Positions 33,923 to 42,562 of a DNA stretch of 64,000 nt are shown piece by piece. This stretch comes from Actinoallomurus bryophytorum (lineage in GTDB: Bacteria > Actinomycetota > Actinomycetes > Streptosporangiales > Streptosporangiaceae), in NCBI RefSeq assembly GCF_006716425.1, contig NZ_VFOZ01000001.1, forward strand, positions 4,836,001-4,900,000, given 5' to 3'. A program made the position numbers and the translations under genes. Below the pieces are notes generated by a model that did no database searches, was not told where the DNA came from, and was given only the letters and a program-made list of their open reading frames with translations. Within the stretch, counting starts at the first letter, position 1. Every line of letters starts with the position of its first letter.

Positions 33923-34546
33923 ATGCCTGGCACCTCACGTGTTCGGTCGGCGGAGGACAGCCGGGCCCGCATCCTCGACGCCGCGCAGGCCCTCTTCGCC
34001 GAGGAGGGGTACGACGCCACCCCCACGTCGCGGATCGCCGAGCGCGCCGGCGTCTACAAGGGCCTCGTCTTCCACTACTTCTCCCGGAAGATCGACATCC
34101 TGCTGGCCCTGGTCGAACGCGTCCCCGTCGATGAGATCGCGTCCCTGGAGGCCGAGGTCGTCCCCGGCGACGTCGCCGCGACCCTCATGAACGTCGCCGC
34201 GGACTTCGACGTCTGGTACTCCCGGTCCTCCGGTTCCCGCCTCATCCTGTTCCGCGAGGCGGCCACGCATCCGGAGGTCAGCGGCGCCCTGGCCGAGATG
34301 AACTCCCGGCTCATCGGCCTGATCCGCCAGGCCGTCGACGGCGCCCTCGACGACCCCGCCGTACCCGAGCGGCGCCGTACGGCCGCCGCGACGACGTTCG
34401 CGGCGGCCCTGCTCAACCACGCGTACTGGCGCGACGTCGGACTGCCCACGTTCGAGCTCCCCGAGATCGCCGACCTCCTCGGCGCGGGTCTCGGCGCGGC
34501 CGTTCAGCCGGACGCTGGACGACAATCACTCACCGGTAAGGGTTAG
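33923..34546 (+). CDS. TetR/AcrR-family transcriptional regulator
   Basis: A 207-residue TetR protein. The DNA-binding domain is ARILDAAQALFAEEGYDATP then TSRIAERAGVYKGLVFHYFS (about residues 14-53). The C-terminal domain has FDVWYSRSSGSRLILFREAA and is of unknown ligand specificity. AGAGGGAT precedes ATG 33923. Its stop codon lies inside the iron box of the next gene. It probably controls the SPW gene through the direct repeats upstream. Confidence 0.9.
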   Translation: MPGTSRVRSAEDSRARILDAAQALFAEEGYDATPTSRIAERAGVYKGLVFHYFSRKIDILLALVERVPVDEIASLEAEVVPGDVAATLMNVAADFDVWYSRSSGSRLILFREAATHPEVSGALAEMNSRLIGLIRQAVDGALDDPAVPERRRTAAATTFAAALLNHAYWRDVGLPTFELPEIADLLGAGLGAAVQPDAGRQSLTGKG

Positions 34547-34556
34547 GTTTACCTAA
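34538..34556. promoter_or_regulatory. iron box (IdeR/DmdR-type operator)
   Basis: AAGGGTTAGGTTTACCTAA matches 14 of 19 positions of the iron-box consensus TTAGGTTAGGCTCACCTAA. It lies 21 nt before the siderophore-interacting protein start and overlaps the TetR stop codon, so the reductase is probably repressed by iron-loaded IdeR/DmdR. Confidence 0.75.
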
Positions 34557-34576
34557 GTACCCCTGAGGAGTGATCA

Positions 34577-35416
34577 ATGGCGAACGAAAAGCCTCGCAAG
34601 AAGAGGAAAGTGACCCGGGCGCAGGTTCTGCGAGTTCAGTGGATCACCCCGCACATGATCCGCGTGGTGATCGGCGGTGAGGGTCTGGCCGGCTTCGGCG
34701 CCGGTGACTTCACCGACCACTACGTCAAGCTGCTGTTCCGGGTACCGGGTGTCACTTATCCGGACCCGTTCGACATGGACGTCGTCCACCGTGACCTGCC
34801 ACGCGAGCACTGGCCGCGACAGCGCTCCTACACCGTGCGCACCTGGGACCCGCACGCGCTCGAGATGAGCATCGACTTCGTCTACCACGGCGACGAGGGG
34901 CTGGCCGGACCGTGGGCCGCGGGCTCCCAGCCGGGCGACGAGGTGCTGTTCATGGGCCCCGGCGGTGCGTACGCACCCAGTGAGAACGCGGACTGGCACC
35001 TGTTCGTCGGGGACGAGAGCGCGCTGCCGGCCATCGCGGCATCGCTGGAGGCCCTCCCGGAGGGTGCCCCGGCCCGCGTCTTCGTCGAGGTATCGGGACC
35101 GGGCGAGGAGCAGGAGCTCATCACCGCCGGCGACGCGAAGCTCGTCTGGCTGCACCGCGGAGAGGCCCCGGCCGGCGAGGCGCTGGTCGAGGCCGTACAG
35201 GAGCTGGAGTTCCCGTCCGGGACCGTGCACGCCTTCGTCCACGGCGAGGCGGGCTTCGTCAAGCGCCTGCGCCGCCACCTGCGGGTTGAGCGCGGCATCC
35301 CGCTGGAGCAGCTGTCCATCTCCGGCTACTGGCGCCTCGGCGCCGACGACGAGGGCTGGCGCGCAAGCAAGGCCGAGTGGAACCGCGAGGTCGAGGCCGC
35401 CGAGGCCACCGCGTGA
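34577..35416 (+). CDS. siderophore-interacting protein (NAD(P)H-dependent ferric-siderophore reductase)
   Basis: A 279-residue flavoprotein of the SIP family. The FAD-binding motif is R-x-Y-T/S in PRQRSYTVRTWDP (about residues 75-87), followed by VYHGDEGLAGPWAAGSQPGD, a conserved SIP segment, then the HLFVGDESALPAIAASLEAL NADPH-domain block. It reduces the iron of imported ferric siderophores in the cytoplasm to release Fe2+. A good iron box upstream predicts induction under iron starvation. No siderophore synthesis or uptake genes are adjacent, so it probably serves systems elsewhere. Confidence 0.93.
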   Translation: MANEKPRKKRKVTRAQVLRVQWITPHMIRVVIGGEGLAGFGAGDFTDHYVKLLFRVPGVTYPDPFDMDVVHRDLPREHWPRQRSYTVRTWDPHALEMSIDFVYHGDEGLAGPWAAGSQPGDEVLFMGPGGAYAPSENADWHLFVGDESALPAIAASLEALPEGAPARVFVEVSGPGEEQELITAGDAKLVWLHRGEAPAGEALVEAVQELEFPSGTVHAFVHGEAGFVKRLRRHLRVERGIPLEQLSISGYWRLGADDEGWRASKAEWNREVEAAEATA

Positions 35417-35426
35417 CCCGCACGGC

Positions 35427-36428
35427 TCACAGCACGAAACCGTTCGGGAGCGGGTCGGCCGGGTCGAGCAGGTAGTTCGCCGTGCCGGTGATCCAGGCGC
35501 GGCCGGAGAACTCCGGGACCACGGCCGGCACGCCGCCGGTCGTGGTCGTCTCGAGGAGGCGTCCGGTGAAGCGGGTGCCGATGAAGGACTCGTTCACGAA
35601 CTCGGTGTTCAGCGGCAGCTCACCGCGCGAGTGCAGCTGCGCCATCCGGGCCGACGTCCCGGTGCCGCACGGGGAGCGGTCGAACCAGCCCGGATGGATG
35701 GCCATCGCGTTGCGGGAGTGTCGTGCGTCCGAGCCCGGGGCCAGGAACTGCACGTGCTTGCAGCCGCCGATCAGGGGGTCGGCCGGATGGCGCGGCGGGT
35801 CCTGCTCGTTGATCGCCGCCATGATGGCCAGGCCCGCCTTCAGGATGTCGTCCTTGTGGGCGCGGTCGAAGGGCAGGCCGATCGAGTCCAGCGCCACGAT
35901 GGCGTAGAAGTTCCCGCCGTACGCCATGTCGTAGCCGACCTCGCCGAGGCCGGGCACCTTCACGGTCAGGTCGTGGCCCAGCGCGAACGACGCGACGTTG
36001 CGCAGGGTGACCCGCTCGGCGTGGCCGTCGCGGACCTCGACCCGCGCCTCGACCACGCCGGCCGGGGTGTCGAGGCGTACGACCGTCTCCGGCGAGGTCA
36101 CCTCGACCATCCCGGTCTCCACCAGGACCGTCGCCACCCCGATCGTGCCGTGGCCGCACATCGGCAGGAAGCCGCTCACCTCGATGTAGACCACACCCCA
36201 GTCGGCGTCGGGGGAGAGCGGCGGCTGGAGCAGAGCCCCGCTCATCGCCGAATGCCCGCGCGGCTCGTCGACCAGGAACCTCCGCAGGTCATCGAGATGC
36301 TCCACGGCGTATCGGCGGCGTTCGGCCATGGTGGCGCCCGGGATCGGCGCGACGCCGCCGGTGACGACACGCGTCGGCATGCCCTCGGTGTGCGAGTCGA
36401 CGGCACTGATCGTACGGACGGACCTCAC
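35427..36428 (-). CDS. 4-hydroxyproline 2-epimerase (proline racemase family)
   Basis: A 333-residue proline-racemase-fold enzyme. Both catalytic cysteines are present: SGFLPMCGHGTIGVAT (about residues 95-110) and RSPCGTGTSARMAQLHSRGE (about 256-275). Two Cys mark racemases or epimerases; trans-3-hydroxyproline dehydratases replace the second with Thr. It would convert trans-4-hydroxy-L-proline to cis-4-hydroxy-D-proline in the cytoplasm. GTG 36428 overlaps the DapA-family stop (GTGA). As the last gene of the operon it supplies the D-epimer to the flavin dehydrogenase encoded upstream. Confidence 0.92.
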   Translation of the reverse strand: MRSVRTISAVDSHTEGMPTRVVTGGVAPIPGATMAERRRYAVEHLDDLRRFLVDEPRGHSAMSGALLQPPLSPDADWGVVYIEVSGFLPMCGHGTIGVATVLVETGMVEVTSPETVVRLDTPAGVVEARVEVRDGHAERVTLRNVASFALGHDLTVKVPGLGEVGYDMAYGGNFYAIVALDSIGLPFDRAHKDDILKAGLAIMAAINEQDPPRHPADPLIGGCKHVQFLAPGSDARHSRNAMAIHPGWFDRSPCGTGTSARMAQLHSRGELPLNTEFVNESFIGTRFTGRLLETTTTGGVPAVVPEFSGRAWITGTANYLLDPADPLPNGFVL

Positions 36429-37345
36429 GGGGACACCCGCCTTTCCTCCAGTGCCGCGACCGCGCGGGCCATGTCGGCGGTCACCTGGGCGCGGTGTTCG
36501 TCGCTGAGCGGGCCGCGCGGGGGACGGCACGGGCCGCCGTACCGGCCGATCTGGTCCATGCCCAGCTTGATGGCCTGCACGAACTGCGTACGCGAGTCCC
36601 AGCGGAACGCCGCGACCAGCGGCTCGTACAGCGCACGCGCCTCCTCCAGCCGCCCCGCGAGGCCCAGCTCGTACAGCAGCGCCGACTCGGCGGGGAAGAC
36701 GTTCGGGAAGCCGGCGAACCAGCCGGTCGCCCCCATCAGCAGCGCTTCGAGCGTCACGTCGTCCGCGCCGGCGACGACGGCCAGGTTCGGCGCCTTCTCC
36801 CGGATCTCCAGGACCCGGCGTACGTCCCCGGAGAACTCCTTCACCGCGACGATGTTGTCGATCTGCGCGATCTCCCCGAGCAGGTCCGGTGTCAGGTCGA
36901 CCTTGGTGTCGATCGGGTTGTTGTAGACCATGACCGGCAGGCCGACCGAGGCGACCGCCTCGAAGTGCGCCAGGACGTCCGCGCGGCTCGCCCGGTACAT
37001 CGTGGGAGGCAGGCAGAGCACCCCGTCCGCCCCGTCCTCGGCGGCCAGCTCCGCCCAGTGCCGCGCCTGGTGTGAACCGGGCCCGTGCACGCCGACCACG
37101 ACGACACCGGACCCGCCGACCGCCTCGATCGCGGTACGCGCGACGCGGCGCCGTTCCTCGTCCGTCAGCGAGGAGTACTCCCCGAGTGAGCCGTTCGGGC
37201 CGACGCCGCGGCAGCCGTTCTCGACCAGCCAGCGACAGTGCTCGGCGTACCGGTCGTAGTCGACCGCCAGCCCGGCGGGCGCCGAGGAGTCCTGCCGGTA
37301 CGGGAGCGCGGTGGCCACGATGACCCCGCCGAGCTGGGTGTTCAC
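36425..37345 (-). CDS. DapA-family enzyme, probable pyrroline-4-hydroxy-2-carboxylate deaminase
   Basis: A 306-residue TIM-barrel lyase of the dihydrodipicolinate synthase family. The Schiff-base Lys lies in NIVAVKEFSGD (about residue 168), the Tyr in LPVMVYNNP, and the substrate-loop GVGPNGSLGEYSSLTDEER is typical. In hydroxyproline operons such a protein deaminates delta-1-pyrroline-4-hydroxy-2-carboxylate to alpha-ketoglutarate semialdehyde. That role is assigned from its neighbours; the sequence alone fits several aldolases. GTG 37345 overlaps the flavoprotein stop (GTGA). Confidence 0.88.
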   Translation of the reverse strand: MNTQLGGVIVATALPYRQDSSAPAGLAVDYDRYAEHCRWLVENGCRGVGPNGSLGEYSSLTDEERRRVARTAIEAVGGSGVVVVGVHGPGSHQARHWAELAAEDGADGVLCLPPTMYRASRADVLAHFEAVASVGLPVMVYNNPIDTKVDLTPDLLGEIAQIDNIVAVKEFSGDVRRVLEIREKAPNLAVVAGADDVTLEALLMGATGWFAGFPNVFPAESALLYELGLAGRLEEARALYEPLVAAFRWDSRTQFVQAIKLGMDQIGRYGGPCRPPRGPLSDEHRAQVTADMARAVAALEERRVSP

Positions 37346-38682
37346 GGAGTGCTCTCCTTTTCTGCGGCTTCGCTTCGGGCCGCGAGTTCGCCGAGCCGGA
37401 TCGGCTGGGCGATCGGACGGTGGTGCGGGTCCGGGGACTCTGGGCTGAGCTCGGCCACGGTCGGGCCGCAGATCCGGGCCTGGCAGGGGCCCAGGCCGGC
37501 GCGGGAGGCGAGCCTCACGGCGCGGGCCGCGGGGTTCTCGGATGCCGCGCGGCACAGGCTCTCGTAGCTGGTCTCCTCGCAGCGGCACACGACGGTGTCC
37601 GGCCGCAGCCAGCCGGGCCAGCCCTGGCCGATGGGATGCGCGGCGGCCAGCCGCAGGCCGAAGGCGCGTGCGCGGTCCCGGCGGCGGCGTGTCAGGCGGA
37701 GCTCCGAGGGCGGCCCGCCGGCCGCGGTCCACCCGGCCACCAGCCCCTCGGCGCGTGCGGCCGGAGCGCCGGCGATCCCGGTGACCTCACCCGCCGCGTA
37801 CACCCCTGGGCTGCTGGTCGCCTGGTCGCCGTCGACCAGCACGAACCCGTCCCGCAGGACACAGCCCGCGGCGACGGGGAGTTCGAGCTGCGGGGTGAAG
37901 CCGTGGGTGACGCTCACCGCGTCCACGCTCAAGGTCCGCTCCGTGCCGGGAACCACCGACCAGTCGGCGCGGAGGCGTGCGGTCACCGCCTCCTCCACGC
38001 GCCCGTCGCCGCGCGCCTCGATGACGGCGCGTCCCGTGCGGTACGGCACGCGGTGGCGGGCGAGCCGGGCGGCGTACGCGGCGAGCTCGGCGGCCTTGTC
38101 CGGCTGGGCGGCGAGCTCCCACGGCCGGCGGCCCCAGCCGCGGAGCACGGTACGGGGCGGGTTCGCCTCGAGGACCTCACGGACCCGTGTGCCCGCCTCC
38201 AGCAGAGAGGCGGCGACGGGCAGCAGGAACGGTCCGGAGCCGGCGACCAGCACCTGGTCGCCGACGACGACGCGTTCGCCCTTGACCAGCGCCTGCGCGG
38301 CTCCCGCGGTGAAGACGCCCGGCAGGTCCCAGCCGGGGAACGGCAGCGTACGGTCGTGCGCGCCGGGGGCGAGAACGAGCGCGTCGGGATCGAGGAAGCG
38401 GCGCCGTCTTCCGTCGCCGTCGGCGGGACCGGTCAGGACGTGGACGCGAGGCGGACGGCGCTCGTCGTGACGCTCCAGCGACCACACGCTGCTCTCGGGC
38501 CACCAGTCGCAGCGGTCGAGGACACGGAAGGGCCTGTAGGTGTCGGGTGGCATCCGGTGGTACTGACCGCCGGCCTGGTCGGCCGCGTCGATCAGCGTCA
38601 CCTCGGCACCGGCGCGCAGGGCCGCGGACGCGGCGGCGAGCCCGGCCGGCCCGGCACCGACGATCACGACGTGCCGGCTCAC
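37342..38682 (-). CDS. FAD/NAD(P)-binding oxidoreductase, D-hydroxyproline dehydrogenase alpha-type subunit
   Basis: A 446-residue protein. It begins with the Rossmann motif HVVIVGAGPAGLAAASAALR, has a second dinucleotide site (QVLVAGSGPFLLPVAASLLE) and the FAD motif GVYAAGEVTGI. Near the C-terminus C-R-C-E (VVCRCEET) and a later C-x4-C (GPCQARIC) bind a 2Fe-2S cluster, as in HcnB-type and SoxA-like subunits. It would pass electrons from the DAO-type subunit. The GTG start at 38682 has GGAGG upstream. No aldehyde dehydrogenase for the last pathway step is in the operon. Confidence 0.88.
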   Translation of the reverse strand: MSRHVVIVGAGPAGLAAASAALRAGAEVTLIDAADQAGGQYHRMPPDTYRPFRVLDRCDWWPESSVWSLERHDERRPPRVHVLTGPADGDGRRRRFLDPDALVLAPGAHDRTLPFPGWDLPGVFTAGAAQALVKGERVVVGDQVLVAGSGPFLLPVAASLLEAGTRVREVLEANPPRTVLRGWGRRPWELAAQPDKAAELAAYAARLARHRVPYRTGRAVIEARGDGRVEEAVTARLRADWSVVPGTERTLSVDAVSVTHGFTPQLELPVAAGCVLRDGFVLVDGDQATSSPGVYAAGEVTGIAGAPAARAEGLVAGWTAAGGPPSELRLTRRRRDRARAFGLRLAAAHPIGQGWPGWLRPDTVVCRCEETSYESLCRAASENPAARAVRLASRAGLGPCQARICGPTVAELSPESPDPHHRPIAQPIRLGELAARSEAAEKESTP

Positions 38683-38728
38683 CTGCCCTCCTTCGCCGGG
38701 GGACTGTGCCTGCCCTGGCTTCGCCCGG

Positions 38729-38980
38729 TCACGGCGCCTCCGTACGGGACTGGGTGGTCACGATGTCGCCCTCCTGCGCCCGGCGGCGGCAGGCGCGCAC
38801 GTCGCGTACGCCGTTGACGATGACGAGGCAGTCGAAGCAGACGCCGATGCCGCAGAAGACGCCGCGCGGAGCACCGGACGGCGCCCGGCGCCACGACCGG
38901 CGGCCGGCGGCGAGGAGTACGCCCGCGATGGTCTGCCCCGCCTCGCCGGCGAGGGTCTCTCCGTCCACGGTGATCCTCAT
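38729..38980 (-). CDS. (2Fe-2S)-binding protein, gamma-type subunit of the hydroxyproline dehydrogenase
   Basis: An 83-residue ferredoxin-like protein starting MRITVDGETLAGEAGQTIAG. The cluster ligands are in FCGIGVCFDCLV plus VRACRRR (C-x4-C-x2-C and a later Cys), the HcnA-type 2Fe-2S pattern. It links the two flavin subunits. ATG 38980 overlaps the upstream DAO stop (ATGA), and its own stop is 46 nt before the next start. Together with its neighbours it forms the alpha-beta-gamma dehydrogenase set. Confidence 0.9.
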   Translation of the reverse strand: MRITVDGETLAGEAGQTIAGVLLAAGRRSWRRAPSGAPRGVFCGIGVCFDCLVIVNGVRDVRACRRRAQEGDIVTTQSRTEAP

Positions 38981-40110
38981 CGGTCCCCTCCGACGGCGGG
39001 CCGGTCCACGCGGAACGGCCTGGCGTCGATCTCCGGTGTCCGTCCCGTGACCAGGTCGGCGAGCAGGCGTCCCGTACCGGTCGACAGGCCGATCCCGGCC
39101 CCTTCGTGACCGGTCGCGTGCCACAGACCGGGCCGGCGGTGATCGGCGCCGATGACCGGAAGATGGTCCGCGACGAACGGCCGGAAGCCCCCGTACGCCC
39201 GCATCACCGGGACACCGGCCAGCCCGGGGAACAGCCGCAGCGCACGTGCGGCGATGGCCGAGAGCACCTCGGTCCGCAGCCGGTCGTCGAACCCGACGAG
39301 GCGGCGCGAGGAGCCGAGCAGGATCGTCCCGGCGCGGGTGGACTCCACCACGGCGGATGCCTGGAGCTCTTCGGCGTCGCTGCCGATCGCCCCCACGTAG
39401 TCGGCGTCGTACACCTTGTGGAAGACGGTCGGCGGCAGGGGCGCGGTCACCAGGATCTCGCCGCGCCGGGGCCGTACGCCGACCGGGGCGCCGAGCCTGC
39501 GGCTCAGCTCGCCCGCCCAGGGGCCGGCGGCGTTGACGAAGACGTCCGCCTCCAGCGTCCCGGCGGATGTACGGATCGCGGTGATCCGTCCCTTGCCGGT
39601 GACCGCGCCGCGTACCTCGCAGCCGGTACGGACGACGGCCCCGGCCCGCTGTGCGGCGGTGAGCAGGGCGGTCGCCGCGCCGATCGGCTGGACCTGGGCG
39701 TCCTCCGGGTAGTGGACGGCCGCGGTGACGTCGCGGGTGAGGTGGGGTTCGGCGGCGGCGAGCGCGGTCGCGTCCAGCTCTTCGGCCCGTACGCCGGCGT
39801 CCCGCTGGGCGGCGGCGAAGGCCAGGAGGCCGCGGGCACCGGCGTCGGTGGTGGCGACCACGATGCCGCCCTTGGGCTCCCATTCGGCGGCCTCGTCCGC
39901 CAGCGCGGGCCACAGGCGCCGGGACAGCTGGGCGAGCCGGAGTTCGGGTCCGGGACCCTTGTCGGAGAGCAGGATGTTGCCCTCACCGTGCGCGGTGGTC
40001 GCCGCCGCGGCACCGCCCCGGTCGACGATCGTCACGTCGGCACCGGCCAGTGCCAGCTCACGGGCGCACGCGATGCCGATGATCCCGGCGCCCATGACGA
40101 CGGCCCGCAT
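38977..40110 (-). CDS. FAD-dependent D-amino-acid/D-hydroxyproline oxidoreductase (DAO family, beta-type subunit)
   Basis: A 377-residue DAO-fold flavoprotein. The FAD-binding motif is VVMGAGIIGIACARELALAG (residues 4-23), with VFVNAAGPWAGEL in the middle and GLWHATGHEGAGIGLSTGTG at the C-terminus. It would oxidise cis-4-hydroxy-D-proline to the pyrroline, handing electrons to the 2Fe-2S and alpha-type subunits. It is the first gene of a five-gene operon. A GTTCG-N6-CGAAC operator lies 15 nt upstream of its ATG, matching the one before the divergent XRE regulator. Confidence 0.9.
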   Translation of the reverse strand: MRAVVMGAGIIGIACARELALAGADVTIVDRGGAAAATTAHGEGNILLSDKGPGPELRLAQLSRRLWPALADEAAEWEPKGGIVVATTDAGARGLLAFAAAQRDAGVRAEELDATALAAAEPHLTRDVTAAVHYPEDAQVQPIGAATALLTAAQRAGAVVRTGCEVRGAVTGKGRITAIRTSAGTLEADVFVNAAGPWAGELSRRLGAPVGVRPRRGEILVTAPLPPTVFHKVYDADYVGAIGSDAEELQASAVVESTRAGTILLGSSRRLVGFDDRLRTEVLSAIAARALRLFPGLAGVPVMRAYGGFRPFVADHLPVIGADHRRPGLWHATGHEGAGIGLSTGTGRLLADLVTGRTPEIDARPFRVDRPAVGGDR

Positions 40111-40124
40111 GTCCCACCCGCCTC

Positions 40125-40204
40125 GTTCGATGACCCGAACGCTATGTACGGATTTGTGGAGGTGTCAACGGTTCTGGTCGTTATGGTGGTTCGATACATC
40201 GAAC
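40125..40204. promoter_or_regulatory. paired operators between the hydroxyproline operon and its XRE regulator
   Basis: GTTCGAT-AC-ATCGAAC (40189-40204) is a perfect palindrome 15 nt before the XRE GTG. GTTCGATGACCCGAAC (40125-40140) is a near copy 15 nt before the DAO ATG. The shared GTTCGA/CGAAC halves and symmetrical positions indicate one regulator acting on both genes. Confidence 0.7.
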
Positions 40205-40219
40205 GAGAGGCCGGGCGTC

Positions 40220-40807
40220 GTGACGGATGAGTCGGTGCGAGAGCTGCTTGCCGCCAACCTCCGGCACGCCCGTACGCGGCGGAATCTGTCGCTGTCCGAG
40301 CTGTCACGCCTCTCGAAGATCGGCAAGGCGACGCTCTCGCAGCTGGAGGCCGGCGCGGGCAACCCCACGATCGAGACGGTCTTCAGCCTGTCCCGTGCGC
40401 TGGAGGTGCCGATCTCGGACCTGCTCGACCAGCGCCGGGGCAACGGCCTGACGGTCGTACGTGCCGCCGAGGTCGAGGCGCTGAGCGGCGAGGGCGTCGA
40501 CCTGCACCCGCTGCGCAGCATCGTGACCGGCGACACGGTCTTCGAGGTGTACGACCAGGTGGTCCGGTCGCGGCAGGACTCCCTCGGCCACCTGGGAACC
40601 GAACACACGATCGTGCAGGCGGGCCGGCTGGGCGTCCGGGTCGACGGCCGCGAGGTGGAACTGGGCCCGGGCGACTACGTCGGCTTCGACGCGCTGCTGC
40701 CACACGGCTACACGGCCCTGGACGGCCCCGTACGCTCGGTGCTCCTCCTGCAGTACCGCTCCGACCAGCGCCTGCACTCCACCCCGGGCTGCTCGGCCGG
40801 GTCCTGA
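40220..40807 (+). CDS. XRE-family regulator with cupin sensor domain
   Basis: A 195-residue protein. The N-terminal helix-turn-helix is LAANLRHARTRRNLSLSELS plus KIGKATLSQLEAGAGNPTIE (about residues 9-54); the C-terminal half is a cupin_2 barrel (EVELGPGDYVGFDALLPHGY). This combination is common in regulators of amino-acid catabolism, where the cupin binds the inducer. GTG 40220 is preceded by GAGAGG. It is divergent from the hydroxyproline operon and shares paired operators with it, so it is probably a hydroxyproline-responsive repressor. Confidence 0.92.
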   Translation: MTDESVRELLAANLRHARTRRNLSLSELSRLSKIGKATLSQLEAGAGNPTIETVFSLSRALEVPISDLLDQRRGNGLTVVRAAEVEALSGEGVDLHPLRSIVTGDTVFEVYDQVVRSRQDSLGHLGTEHTIVQAGRLGVRVDGREVELGPGDYVGFDALLPHGYTALDGPVRSVLLLQYRSDQRLHSTPGCSAGS

Positions 40808-40840
40808 CCAGGCCGTCGGCGCGATGGCCGGCCGTCCGTC

Positions 40841-42562
40841 TCAGATGGGTACGGGAGAGAAGTCGACGTCGAGCCGGCGGCGCTGCAGGAACAGGGAGAC
40901 GGCGGGATGCTGCTCGCCGAGCGACCGCTGGTAGCGGACGAGGGTGTCGGCGCGCAGAGTCGCCGCCTCCTCCTCACCGCCGAGATCCGACAGGACCAGA
41001 CTGAGGTTCCCCGCACAGGCGAGCGTGTGGGGATGGTCGGGGCCGAGCGTTCGCCGCAGCCCGTCGAGCGCTTCGCGTCCGACGTCCAGCGCGGCCTGCG
41101 GATCGCCGAGATCCGCGAGTGCGCCGGCATGGGTGATCATTGCGATGAGCGTGAAGTGGTGGTCGTCACCGAGGGCGCCGCGGAGCCCGGTCAGCGCACT
41201 CTCGATCAGTCCGGTCGCCGCCGCCGGCGCACCGTCCTGACGCCGGGTGGCCGCCAGGCTCGCCCCGCAGGCGTGGGTGTACGGGTGGTCGGCACCCAGC
41301 TTCGACTCATAACGCCGTACCGCGTCCGTGAGGACGTCCAGAGCGTCCGAATAACGGCCGGCACCCCGCAGGATGCTTCCCAGCGTCATGGCCGTGGCGA
41401 GCGTCTGCGGGTGGTCCACGCCCAGGATCCGCCAGCATCGGTTGTGGACGTCGGATGCCAGCGAGAGGGCATTCGTGCCCCCCGCGTCTCTGCGTGCCGC
41501 CGCGAGGTCGTTTCCATGGACCAGGACCCACGGGTGGTCCTCCCTGAGGATCCTGCGGCGGATGAGCGAGCGATATCCCTCATAGACCTGTCCGGCCGAC
41601 TCGAGCGCCTCGCGATAGTGACCCGCGTGCCGCATGCTCCGCGCCATCGCGTTCTGGTAGACGAGCACGGCGGGGTGGTCATTGCGGCCGTAGAAGGTCA
41701 GACAGTCGCGGTAGACCTTCTCGTCTTCTTGGACGGCCTTGCCGTACCGGCCGTTGAGGGCGTGGTCGACGGCGAGATTGTTGGTCGCCATGAAGGTCTG
41801 CGGGTGATCGCGCCCGAAGATGCGTGTATGGGCGTCCACGGAGGCTTCGTCGGCTTCGAGCGCCTTCGCGAAATCTCCTTTCCAGCGCAGCTCGACCCCG
41901 GTCGACCTGCCGAGGATGACGGTGTCCGGGTTCTCGTCACCCGATCTGGCCTCCAGAGAGGACCGGCTGAGCGCGAACGCCTCTTCGTACTCGCCGAGGG
42001 CGACCAGGGCATCCACCTTGGACCGGTTGATGGCCAGGTTCATGGCGAGCGCCTCCGCGTCGCCGGAGTCCGTGGTCGGCCACCGGTCGAGTGCCCGGTC
42101 CGCGAGGGTCTGGGCGGCCACGGGCTCACCGACGACGCGCAGGTAGCGGACCATGTTGAGGACCAGCCGCCGTACGGTCACGTGCCGGCAGCCCTCCGCG
42201 TCGGACGGGTCCATGTGGCCGCGGAGCTCCTCGTACCGTGGCCAGTTGTCGAAGTCGTCCGGGTCGCCGGGATCGGCCGCGGCGAGGAGCAGATGAACGT
42301 CATGCCGTGACCGCTCCGCGTCCGCCTCGGACATTCCGTCGCGTACGACGCCCTGCACGAGGCGGTGGATCTGGATGGTCCGGCTCACCGGATTCACCCG
42401 GACGAGGGCCGTACGTCCCAGCGCGCCGATGGCCCGGCTTCTCAGAATCGGATCGAGGAGCGTGGTGTGCAGCGCCGACTCGGGGAAGTAGCGTCCGCGC
42501 TCGAGCGACTCGAGCGGGATGGGGCCGGCGCCGAAGAACGCACAGCACCGGAGGAGGTCCAT
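40841..42562 (-). pseudogene. 5'-truncated FxsT-like TPR protein
   Basis: A 573-codon open frame (ATG 42562) equivalent to the C-terminal two thirds of the intact FxsT gene at 43414-45963. The match begins abruptly at MDLLRCCAFFGAGPIPLESL, equivalent to ELLRCLAFFGPDPVPRDIL in FxsT, and continues through the TPR region (GRDHPQTFMATNNLAVDHAL and several GDDHHF- or GPDHPH-type repeats) to RRLDVDFSPVPI. The whole N-terminal nucleotide-binding domain, with Walker A, is missing and no remnant is recognisable upstream. It may be a decayed duplicate; the long open frame means a shortened protein could still be made. Confidence 0.7.

Noticed and set aside
36425-37345. Dihydrodipicolinate synthase for lysine synthesis
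   Set aside because: It lies inside a hydroxyproline catabolic operon, so a pyrroline-4-hydroxy-2-carboxylate deaminase role is more likely.
40189-40204. tRNA T-arm-like GTTCGA sequence
   Set aside because: No cloverleaf can be built around it; it is a perfect palindrome between divergent genes and is better read as an operator.
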